Assembly (NCBI GenBank): GCA_964613675.1
Contig: CAZTIH010000003.1
Span: forward strand, 1 to 50,618
Length of the DNA: 50,618 bases
Direction: 5' to 3'
Origin: DAIUCA01 sp964613675
GTDB taxonomy: Bacteria; Pseudomonadota; Gammaproteobacteria; Competibacterales; Competibacteraceae
Both the position numbers and the translations under genes were made by a program. The number at the start of each line of letters is the position of its first letter. Positions within the stretch are counted from its first letter, which is position 1. The notes under the pieces are model-generated. The model was not told the origin of the DNA. It made no database searches and worked only from the letters and a program-made list of their open reading frames with translations. This document shows positions 1 to 6,934 of this stretch, in pieces.

Positions 1-42
1 GGAAAACGAGTTATCGGTTGTTAAGCGATAAAGCGGTATCGG

Positions 43-1158
43 TTAGGGCTGCGGGGAAGCAGTGACACGAACGCGAATGGTGTTCTCGAGAGGAGTGCCA
101 TTGTTGTTGTCATCTGGCGCTTCGCGCAGGCGAATCGGGTTGATGACGGTCTGTGCAGCCCCAAAGACTGGTGAACGAATCACGCTGTAGGAGAACACGC
201 CGTCGCCATAGGTAACTTGGTTAGGCTGACCGAAGCGGAAAGGACGGCCCGTTTCTACACCCCAGGTGTATTCGGCGCTGGCCAAATCCCACAAGATGAA
301 GCCGTCGGTAAACCCAGCAGCTAACGAAGTCAGTTGTGCAGGGTTCTGAGGATTGATGACATTCAACTCGGGGTTGGTCAGGATCAAGGTGGCGGAGAAC
401 CGCTGCTGATTGGTGTTGAACACATTAACGCTGTAACGATTAACTAAATTCTGGGCAGACCATACAAAGATTTGGGTCGTCGCACCGGCTTCCACAAAGT
501 AGCGCATGTAGATTTGGTCGCCATGACGCGCGCCAGCAGCCAAGTTCACGATGGTCGTGTTGGTGGGAGCCAGTAAGTCAGGCACAAACACTCCAGCGAC
601 ATTGGCGGGGCCAAAATCACCACCCGTGTTCGTGCCAGGAATACCCTGGTCGGGGTTTTTGGCTTGCAACGGCAGCACGGGAATAACGCTGACATCATTA
701 GCGCTCGGCTCGATCAGGAAGGCGGCCCCAGAGAGGCAAGGCTGGTCGCCAATATCTAATCTCATGTTGCTGTTGGTATCAAGAATGAAGGTGAAGTAGC
801 CTTCAAAGCCGTTGAAACCGGGGAATTGACCCGCAGTAGCCCCATCAACAACCAATGTGTCGCCATTTTGCCAGATCACATTGGCTTGGTCGTTCGCCGT
901 CACGCGGAACTCGCCATCGAGTATTTTTTGGCTGGCGGGATTGAAGTATGCCCAATAAACGGTACCTGCGGCACAGGAGGTCAGGCCCACAGCAGTAGCT
1001 TGCGCGACGCGACCCGCAATAGGAGCAGCGCCACTCGGGTTGTGGCTGGTGAAGTAGGGCACCAACACGCCATTAGCGAACTCGCTAACAACCGCGGCTT
1101 GGGCGGCCGAAACGCCTAGAGCGCCGGCAACTGCTAAAGCAAGACTCAGCTTTTTCAT
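43..1158 (-). CDS. Secreted protein of unknown function (371 aa)
   Basis: I do not recognise a family. The N-terminus is a classical Sec signal peptide: Met-Lys-Lys, a hydrophobic Leu/Ala core, and a likely cleavage after Ala-Gln-Ala near residue 21. The mature part is rich in Asn, Thr, Phe and Val with few charges, has several Asn-Pro and Gly-Asp turns, no transmembrane segment, and only a few Cys, as expected of a beta-rich extracellular or outer-surface protein. An AGGAG sits 7 nt before the ATG. It is the last gene of a long minus-strand run that contains a full type II secretion system, so it could be a secreted substrate. That is inference from position and signal peptide only. Confidence 0.75.
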   Translation of the reverse strand: MKKLSLALAVAGALGVSAAQAAVVSEFANGVLVPYFTSHNPSGAAPIAGRVAQATAVGLTSCAAGTVYWAYFNPASQKILDGEFRVTANDQANVIWQNGDTLVVDGATAGQFPGFNGFEGYFTFILDTNSNMRLDIGDQPCLSGAAFLIEPSANDVSVIPVLPLQAKNPDQGIPGTNTGGDFGPANVAGVFVPDLLAPTNTTIVNLAAGARHGDQIYMRYFVEAGATTQIFVWSAQNLVNRYSVNVFNTNQQRFSATLILTNPELNVINPQNPAQLTSLAAGFTDGFILWDLASAEYTWGVETGRPFRFGQPNQVTYGDGVFSYSVIRSPVFGAAQTVINPIRLREAPDDNNNGTPLENTIRVRVTASPQP

Positions 1159-1394
1159 GAATAAACTCCTAAATGGATCAAAGCGTTATCCCGTACAGAG
1201 AGGTGAGCAGACTCGCTACTCACCCAACCGCCCGGGGATGCAAGGTGAATTAAGCCCGGATTACCGATCTGATGGTGATGAAAAGTTACAACAAAAAATG
1301 GCAGTTCTGCAACTACTTTTTCAAAAATACCACAACCCAAACCTCCTGTTGTAATTTTTCCTTCACTCCGCTTCGTCATCTCGAACTCACTCAT
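1155..1394 (-). CDS. Possible small protein (79 aa), doubtful
   Basis: This open frame fills the gap between two genes. Its ATG overlaps the stop of the upstream lipoprotein gene as ATGA (1391-1394), and its TGA overlaps the ATG of the downstream secreted-protein gene as ATGA (1155-1158). The same 4-nt coupling occurs repeatedly further upstream in this run. Against it: no recognised domain, no good ribosome-binding site before its own ATG, and an unusual composition that includes three consecutive His. It may instead be a 5' leader that happens to be open. Confidence 0.25.
   Translation of the reverse strand: MSEFEMTKRSEGKITTGGLGCGIFEKVVAELPFFVVTFHHHQIGNPGLIHLASPGGWVSSESAHLSVRDNALIHLGVYS
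1202..1224 (-). promoter_or_regulatory. Hairpin in the leader of the secreted-protein gene
   Basis: Read on the minus strand, a 9-bp stem (GGTGAGTAG pairing with CTGCTCACC, one G-U pair) encloses a 5-nt loop. It lies about 45 nt before the ATG at 1158. No U-tract follows, so it is not an intrinsic terminator. It could stabilise the transcript or separate its expression from upstream genes. Function is unknown. Confidence 0.35.
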
Positions 1395-1813
1395 GGTCGT
1401 GCTGATGCTACTTCGTTATTGCGACGCGAATCATGATACCACTGACCTTCATATACCGTCCAAGACGACGACAAATTCTGGCGAATCGGACGGTTTCCCA
1501 AAGCGGGTAAAATGTATTCCACCTGCATTACTACCAGCGCCTGCGTCGGGGATTCTGCTTTAATTTCAACGATTTCTGCTTTATCAAACCGCAAAGCTGC
1601 GCCCCGTTGTACATAATCTTGCAGTCTCACTAAGGCCAGGGGCTTAGCAATCTCAAACTCAAATTGTGCAAATAGATCGTTGGCAATACGCGCCTCCCAG
1701 TAGCCCTCAACGCGCTGCCTTAGGGCCTCTACACTTGGCGGTGCTGGCTCACAACCCATGAGTCCGAAGGCGGTCACCATCACGACAACAAGTTGTAAAA
1801 TTGACCACTTCAT
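1391..1813 (-). CDS. Small lipoprotein, NTF2-like in appearance (140 aa)
   Basis: The N-terminus has a signal peptide ending in a lipobox (Leu-Met-Gly-Cys, Cys near residue 21), so the product should be a lipid-anchored envelope protein. The mature part is about 120 residues: an N-terminal helix with Tyr-Trp and several charged residues, then a series of predicted beta-strands with an Arg-Asn-Leu-Ser-Ser-Ser-Trp-Thr stretch. That layout resembles small NTF2-like folds, but no family can be named. It starts 40 bp after the acyltransferase gene, on the same strand, and may be part of the same transcript. Its stop overlaps a doubtful 79-aa frame. Confidence 0.65.
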   Translation of the reverse strand: MKWSILQLVVVMVTAFGLMGCEPAPPSVEALRQRVEGYWEARIANDLFAQFEFEIAKPLALVRLQDYVQRGAALRFDKAEIVEIKAESPTQALVVMQVEYILPALGNRPIRQNLSSSWTVYEGQWYHDSRRNNEVASARP

Positions 1814-1853
1814 CTAATTACACCTACCTTCTTTAAACAATTTTGTATCTTTC

Positions 1854-2747
1854 TCACAACAATTTACCTGCATTCGCCTGACACCAACATAAATCGAGTT
1901 GTCCCCATTGCCACCACTGTCCGGGACGGGCCTCCACCGCCGCCGCTAAATATGCCATCGCCTGTTGCAATGCCGTCTCTGCGTCGTCATCCAGCGCCCG
2001 CAATTGGGCGACCCCGCCCCACCCTCGCTCGGGAATACTTCCATAAACCAGCTTGGCCCCCGTCGAACGTGCAATTCGCGCAATTCCCGTCGGTAAATGC
2101 AATACGCCATCCCCGAAATTGACGGCCATTTTTCGCTGTTTTCCGTAATCCGACGTAATCGCATCAACTAACATCACAAGCGTTGCTCCCCCCTCTAATG
2201 CACGGTAAATCAATCGTTTATCGTCATTTAAGGTGATTAATGGCCCACCGATTTTATCGAGCAAACCATAAACTTTTCGATGAAAAAACCGTCGTGCTAC
2301 GGCATCGAGATCGGGATTAGTTTCGTCGATATTCATGGTCAACATGCCCAGTCGTTCACCCGCCAACGCAAGCGCCAACAACAGTAAATTGACCCGTCCA
2401 AAATGCCCCATGACAATAATCACCCCGCGATTGGCCGCCTTCGCCGCCGCTAAAACCGCCAGTGACGACTCCTCCAACGTCAAGGTGTGCCCCAATCGCC
2501 ATCGCGGTAGCGTGAAGACATCTAAATGTTCCCGCGCCTGCAACGCAAAATATTCCCGCACTGCCGCCCCTCGCGCCCTCGGCGGTAGCGCTGGAAACAC
2601 CTTTGCCATCTGCGCTGCGACAAAATTGGCATCCGTTTGTCGCCCATAGCGATTCGCAATGCCTATCCCACTCGCTAACCCGTACCCTAGCGGTAATGGC
2701 AATCTCGCTAACGGAGCCATTCCAAAGTAATGAAAATACGAATTCAT
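1854..2747 (-). CDS. LpxL/HtrB-like lipid acyltransferase, atypical active site
   Basis: The 297-aa product resembles the lipid A late acyltransferase (LpxL/HtrB) superfamily: Tyr-Phe-Ala-Leu-Gln near residue 66, a hydrophobic stretch before Gly-His-Phe-Gly at 114-117, and a later Gly-Asp-Gly followed by Leu-Pro-Thr-Gly. The family normally carries a catalytic His-X4-Asp/Glu. Here the motif reads His115-Phe-Gly-Arg-Val-Asn120, so the acidic residue is Asn. The ATG at 2747 was chosen because it forms an ATGA overlap with the stop of the upstream wzt-like gene; an upstream in-frame codon at 2819 would overlap that gene by 76 bp. Its place behind a glycan exporter suggests action on a lipid carrier or envelope lipid. 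It may be inactive or have altered chemistry. Confidence 0.75.
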   Translation of the reverse strand: MNSYFHYFGMAPLARLPLPLGYGLASGIGIANRYGRQTDANFVAAQMAKVFPALPPRARGAAVREYFALQAREHLDVFTLPRWRLGHTLTLEESSLAVLAAAKAANRGVIIVMGHFGRVNLLLLALALAGERLGMLTMNIDETNPDLDAVARRFFHRKVYGLLDKIGGPLITLNDDKRLIYRALEGGATLVMLVDAITSDYGKQRKMAVNFGDGVLHLPTGIARIARSTGAKLVYGSIPERGWGGVAQLRALDDDAETALQQAMAYLAAAVEARPGQWWQWGQLDLCWCQANAGKLL

Positions 2748-3940
2748 GTGCGTTCCCAGCGGAAGGGCAGCCGTACCACCCCGAATTCTCGTTGAGAATG
2801 ATGCACAGAGAAAGGGCAAATCTGTTCCGCTAAATCAAAAACCTGCAATCCCGAGTCGTCCAGCGCGTAAACACTCACCGCGTACTCACCCGAAAGTAAT
2901 GCCAGCGCCGATAACCACAAAATCAACCGTTGCTCCCCAACTCCCGTGAGCGGTTGCGCCACTTCACCAAAATGCGTACTCGTCCCAAATAGGTTGTCTT
3001 TCTGGCCCCGTACCACCGCAATCCCCACATGAAAATGGCCGGGCTGGCTGATCTCCACCGTCACCGCAATCCCCAAAGGTTGCCCCGTCTGACGCACCGT
3101 AACGGGTTGATGTCCTTCGTCGATCAGCGCCACCGACACAATGCGAATCGGTGCCATGCTCGGTTGCGTAGGACGATACGCCCGATCAAATACATTCCCC
3201 TCTCCCCCCAATTTCGCTCGCTCGTGAGCTTCGTAAGCCATCACAACCGATTCCGTCTCACCAATAGCGTGCAGTTTCCCGTGATGAATCCATGCCGCCC
3301 GCTGACACAAACTGCGAATGTGATACAGATTGTGGGCACAAAACAACACGGTTTTGCCGCGCGACCGCAGTTCCATAATTCGATTCAGACTTTTTTTCTG
3401 GAAATACAGATCTCCCACCGCTAGCGCTTCGTCGATAATCAGAATATCGGGCTCGATGGCGGTGGCCGTCGCGAAGGCTAACCGCATGAACATCCCCGAT
3501 GAATAGGTCTTCACGGGACGATGCAGCGCCTCGGTAGGCAATTCAGAAAATGCCGCAATTTCCGCGTAGTAATGGGCCATTTCCGTCGGCGATACCCCCG
3601 ATAGCGCCCCCATCAGATACACATTTTCTTTACCCGTCTGCTCGGGATGAAACCCTGCCCCTAATTCAAGTAGCGCGGCAATCCGCCCCTTTACGGTTAC
3701 GGTGCCCGTGGTGGGTTTACAGGTCCCCGCAATCACCTTCAACAAAGTGCTCTTGCCCGCACCATTTTCACCAATCAGGCCAAAAGTTTCGCCCGATTCA
3801 ATGTTTAAGTCGATGTTTTGTAACGCAAAATGCACGCGATGAGAGCGCACCCGAAACAGAATTTCGCGCAAGCGCTGTTGCGGACTGTCGTAAATGCGGT
3901 ACCCCTTGGAAAGGTCGCGCAATTCAATCACCGCCGTCAC
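2744..3940 (-). CDS. wzt: Polysaccharide ABC exporter, ATP-binding subunit with C-terminal sugar-binding-type domain
   Basis: The 398-aa product has an ABC ATPase domain (about residues 1-240) with Walker A (Gly-Glu-Asn-Gly-Ala-Gly-Lys-Ser-Thr), the Tyr-Ser-Ser-Gly-Met signature and Walker B (Ile-Leu-Ile-Ile-Asp-Glu-Ala-Leu). About 150 further residues form a beta-rich domain of the Wzt C-terminal type, which in O-antigen exporters recognises the terminal modification of the glycan. The GTG at 3940 was chosen because it makes a GTGA overlap with the permease stop and places the ATPase domain at the N-terminus; the frame is open for another 127 codons upstream, but that stretch overlaps the permease and resembles no ABC sequence. 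It pairs with the adjacent ABC-2 permease to export a lipid-linked polysaccharide. Confidence 0.9.
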   Translation of the reverse strand: MTAVIELRDLSKGYRIYDSPQQRLREILFRVRSHRVHFALQNIDLNIESGETFGLIGENGAGKSTLLKVIAGTCKPTTGTVTVKGRIAALLELGAGFHPEQTGKENVYLMGALSGVSPTEMAHYYAEIAAFSELPTEALHRPVKTYSSGMFMRLAFATATAIEPDILIIDEALAVGDLYFQKKSLNRIMELRSRGKTVLFCAHNLYHIRSLCQRAAWIHHGKLHAIGETESVVMAYEAHERAKLGGEGNVFDRAYRPTQPSMAPIRIVSVALIDEGHQPVTVRQTGQPLGIAVTVEISQPGHFHVGIAVVRGQKDNLFGTSTHFGEVAQPLTGVGEQRLILWLSALALLSGEYAVSVYALDDSGLQVFDLAEQICPFSVHHSQREFGVVRLPFRWERT

Positions 3941-4710
3941 AGATAATCCCCTAAACTCGGCTTTAATAGACGAAATAGCAGAATGCCCCCGACACCCAAG
4001 ATTAACGCCCACAAAATCGTCACGCAAACCGTGATCCCATTGATCGGTAACCCAATTAACACCGTCTGGTAACCATTGATTAGGCCCGCAAAAGGGTTCA
4101 ACCAGAACCATCCGTGGTAGGCCGTCGGAACAAAACTCATCGGGTACAGAATCGGCGACGCGTAAAACAGGAGTTGCAGAATGACCGGGGTTACTTGGGC
4201 AATGTCGCGCAAAAAGACCGCCAATAGCGCCAGCAACAACCCCAAACCGTAGGTCATCAGTAGCTGTAACAGAAATAGGAAAGGCAAATAGAGCGCGTTC
4301 ACCGTGAGTAACCCGTTCCACATCAGCAACGACAACAAAATCCCCGTGCCGATGAGTTGCGGAATGACACTGGTCACGATGACCGTGGCCGGAATGAGGT
4401 CCACGGGGAAGGTAATGCGTTGCAGAAACTGTTCATGGGCAACTAACGATCCCACCGCTCGACTTAAGCCGTCCGCAATGCTCAACCACGGCAACAACCC
4501 AGCTAATAAAAATAGGAAATAGCCCTGTTCTGCAGCGGCGTGGAGTTCGGGGACGCGCAACCGCATGATTTGTGCAAAAACGATGTAAAAAATGAGCACG
4601 GTCAGAAGCGGAAGCAATAACGCCCACACCAATCCGAGTAGTGATCCGGCATAACGACTGTGTAAATCGCGTCGCAACCACAACCACCACAGATAAAACA
4701 GCGCTTTCAC
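3937..4710 (-). CDS. wzm: Polysaccharide ABC exporter, permease subunit
   Basis: This 257-aa ABC-2 type permease has about six transmembrane helices. It begins with an amphipathic segment containing Arg-Arg-Asp-Leu-His-Ser-Arg-Tyr followed by Ser-Leu-Leu-Gly-Leu-Val-Trp, typical of the O-antigen/capsule permease family (Wzm, TagG). The GTG at 4710 was chosen because it overlaps the upstream glycosyltransferase stop as GTGA; the frame stays open 20 codons further upstream, but that part lies inside the glycosyltransferase gene. It forms the membrane channel with the downstream ATPase. The gene order glycosyltransferases-permease-ATPase is that of ABC-dependent O-antigen or rhamnan loci. Confidence 0.88.
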   Translation of the reverse strand: MKALFYLWWLWLRRDLHSRYAGSLLGLVWALLLPLLTVLIFYIVFAQIMRLRVPELHAAAEQGYFLFLLAGLLPWLSIADGLSRAVGSLVAHEQFLQRITFPVDLIPATVIVTSVIPQLIGTGILLSLLMWNGLLTVNALYLPFLFLLQLLMTYGLGLLLALLAVFLRDIAQVTPVILQLLFYASPILYPMSFVPTAYHGWFWLNPFAGLINGYQTVLIGLPINGITVCVTILWALILGVGGILLFRLLKPSLGDYL

Positions 4711-5948
4711 GGGGATTTTGCCGCAATCGCCAAAAATGCCTGACGCACTTTCTCCCCCTCTAACGCCCAATCCGTCGAGGCGGCGTGACGTAAGCCGTTC
4801 TCCCGCAAACGTTGTGCTAACGCCGTGTCATCTAAAACGCGCAACAACGCCGCGCCCAAATCTTCCGGGGTGGCCTTGGTCAACAGCGCGTTCTGCTCGT
4901 GGCGCAACAACCATTCCACACATGGCCCGTCGTTCGACACCACCGGGCAACCACAAGCCATCAGCTCCAACGGCAACAGCGAGGCGTTCGTCAACGACAG
5001 CACTAGCGCCACATCGCATTGGCTGTACAAATCGGCCAAGGTCGCGGCATCGACCACGCCCGCATTCAGATGAACGAACGGCAGGTGGTACGCGCTGCAA
5101 TCCCAACCCGCCAAAATCACATGAATATCGGGGTGTGCCCGCCAAACCCGTTCCAACGCCAATAAGCCCAGTTCAAACCCCCGACGGGGCGTCACATGGC
5201 GGGCATAAAAGAAAATCCGCTTTTGATTGTCGCGCCGAAGACGCGGGTAATGCGTGGTTTTGTCATACGAAAACCCGAAAGGATGCGCCGTCAAGCCATA
5301 ACGCTTGGCCAGCGCCGCCAACCAATCGCCTGCCGTAATCGCTCCATCAAATGGAAACCGATAGGTTGCCTCCGCAAAGGCATGTTCGCTCCCCACGGGA
5401 AAAAACGACGGCTCCATGTCCTGAATGAAGTACACCTTGTGCCGAGATTGCCCAAAGCGTCGGGCAAAATAAGCCGTTTGCCAGCCCGTCGCGACCGTAA
5501 AATGGGCGGGTTGCAATGATTCTTCTCCAATGCTCACCGTCGCGTCGAGGGGGAAAAAATGCTTGCGGATGACCTGACGGGCTTGTTCTCCACCGTGATA
5601 CTGCGTCGGCCCCACAATCACAATTCGATTGTCAAATCCGTGTTTTTCGAGATGTTGAATCATCCGAAAAATCGTCGTGTGCCCCCCGCTACCGATGTGA
5701 AAATCGGGCACCAACCAATTGATCGAATGCTCGACGACTGTACCCCTAAACGGTGGCGGCAGTTCGTTGGGCGCTTCGAGAAACCGATAAAACGCCAACA
5801 CATCGTTTTTACGGGTCAATCCCAACGGTCGATGGGGAGGGAATACATAGGTGCGCCAACCGTAAATCAGGGTTCCGAAAAACCCTAACTCTTTGAATAC
5901 ACTTGGGATACGCCGCATTTTGTGTTGAAGCAGAGCAAGCCATTTCAT
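4707..5948 (-). CDS. WsaF-like GT4 glycosyltransferase, probable rhamnosyltransferase
   Basis: The 413-aa protein has two Rossmann-type halves. Around residues 75-100 it has Trp-Leu-Val-Pro-Asp-Phe followed by Gly-Ser-Gly-Gly-His, the hallmark of the WsaF N-terminal domain (a beta-1,2-rhamnosyltransferase of S-layer glycan assembly). The C-terminal half has a GT-B donor site with Ala-Arg-His-Val-Thr-Pro-Arg-Arg-Gly near residue 235 and Pro-Leu-Glu-Leu-Met-Ala-Cys-Gly-Cys-Pro-Val near 340. Rhamnose as donor is inferred from this resemblance and from rmlACD on the same strand. The ATG at 5948 overlaps the GT2 stop as ATGA; the 3' end overlaps the permease start. Confidence 0.82.
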   Translation of the reverse strand: MKWLALLQHKMRRIPSVFKELGFFGTLIYGWRTYVFPPHRPLGLTRKNDVLAFYRFLEAPNELPPPFRGTVVEHSINWLVPDFHIGSGGHTTIFRMIQHLEKHGFDNRIVIVGPTQYHGGEQARQVIRKHFFPLDATVSIGEESLQPAHFTVATGWQTAYFARRFGQSRHKVYFIQDMEPSFFPVGSEHAFAEATYRFPFDGAITAGDWLAALAKRYGLTAHPFGFSYDKTTHYPRLRRDNQKRIFFYARHVTPRRGFELGLLALERVWRAHPDIHVILAGWDCSAYHLPFVHLNAGVVDAATLADLYSQCDVALVLSLTNASLLPLELMACGCPVVSNDGPCVEWLLRHEQNALLTKATPEDLGAALLRVLDDTALAQRLRENGLRHAASTDWALEGEKVRQAFLAIAAKSP

Positions 5949-6934
5949 GATTTTTTCAGAGCCTCATCGCGGGACGAACGGGTAGTTAACCAGCGCGGGA
6001 GACGATCCCAGTGGGTACCGACATAAAGCCCTAATAATTTGGCCAGCACGCGCAATGGCATCCGTCGGCGCCATCCCAACCGCACCCGCCAAGGCAACGG
6101 CGCTTCCCCTAACCAACGCCTGTCGCGCACACACAACCTGACCCACTGACGCAGGACGTCGGAAAATTTCGCCAACACCCGATAGCCAAAGCTCTGTTCA
6201 AATGACTTTGCTTCATCAAACGCCCGTCGGTAGCTCTCAAAAATGTTGAGATCGTGGGAGTGATAAACGCAGGCATTCGGTACATATAACCGCGCATAGC
6301 CCGCCTCAATCACCGCCTTTGCCCAGCGCTGATCTTCCGCAAAATGCACATCGGGCAACGGAATGACTTCCCACACTGAACGGCGTAACAGCGCGTTATT
6401 GCTGGAAAAAAAGTGCATAAATTGCCGTAAACCGACGTCCGCATCGTACAAAATGCGGTTGGTCATCCGTGTGGGGTTATTTTGCAAAAATCCCTGGAAA
6501 AACAAGTCCATATCGCGTGCTAAGGGGGGATAGTGTTCGGGATACGCCACATGACGCCCAAAGGCCCCCGCCGCGTCAGGGCATCCCTCTAAGGCCGTCA
6601 CAAAATTGACTAACCAATGGTTATCAGTCGGCAACGCATCGTGGGTCAGAAAGGCGATGAATGGCCCCTGCGTGAGCGACGCCCCCAAGTTGCGCGTGCG
6701 GCCGTGACCAAACGCCGATGGCGCAATCTCGTGAACCCATACCCCCCGTTCCCGCGCCAGTTCCACCGATCCATCCTTTGAACCCGAATCAATTATGAGC
6801 AATTCCCACGGCCACGGGGTCTGTTGCGCCAACACGCGATCAAGGACTTCTACAAAGCGCTTACCTCCATTTTTAACCGGAATAATGACCGAAACCTTGG
6901 CCTGGGGGTTGGGCGATTGGATGACGGGACTCAT
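5945..6934 (-). CDS. GT2-family glycosyltransferase, probable rhamnosyltransferase
   Basis: The 329-aa protein has a GT-A fold. It opens with Val-Ser-Val-Ile-Ile-Pro-Val-Lys-Asn-Gly-Gly, then Ile-Ile-Asp-Ser-Gly-Ser-Lys-Asp-Gly-Ser, then Leu-Thr-His-Asp-Ala-Leu-Pro in the place of the metal-binding DXD. Phe-Phe-Ser-Ser-Asn-Asn-Ala and Phe-Ala-Glu-Asp-Gln-Arg-Trp are acceptor/catalytic motifs seen in bacterial rhamnosyltransferases. The C-terminal 80 residues are basic, suggesting membrane association. Its ATG overlaps the gspD stop as ATGA, so its translation is likely coupled to that of the secretin. It probably adds an early rhamnose to a lipid-linked glycan at the cytoplasmic membrane face. 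Confidence 0.85.
   Translation of the reverse strand: MSPVIQSPNPQAKVSVIIPVKNGGKRFVEVLDRVLAQQTPWPWELLIIDSGSKDGSVELARERGVWVHEIAPSAFGHGRTRNLGASLTQGPFIAFLTHDALPTDNHWLVNFVTALEGCPDAAGAFGRHVAYPEHYPPLARDMDLFFQGFLQNNPTRMTNRILYDADVGLRQFMHFFSSNNALLRRSVWEVIPLPDVHFAEDQRWAKAVIEAGYARLYVPNACVYHSHDLNIFESYRRAFDEAKSFEQSFGYRVLAKFSDVLRQWVRLCVRDRRWLGEAPLPWRVRLGWRRRMPLRVLAKLLGLYVGTHWDRLPRWLTTRSSRDEALKKS

Noticed and set aside
826..1119. Plus-strand open frame opposite the secreted-protein gene
   Set aside because: No ribosome site or recognisable domain; the opposite frame has a clear signal peptide and ribosome site.
3941..4321. N-terminal extension of the ABC ATPase
   Set aside because: The 127 extra codons lie wholly within the permease gene and do not resemble ABC proteins; the GTGA overlap at 3940 gives a standard N-terminus.
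4718..5338. Long plus-strand open frame (206 aa) opposite the GT4 gene
   Set aside because: Its translation is Pro/Arg/Ser-rich with no domain, and it lies fully antisense to a well-supported glycosyltransferase; it is a by-product of GC-rich codon use.
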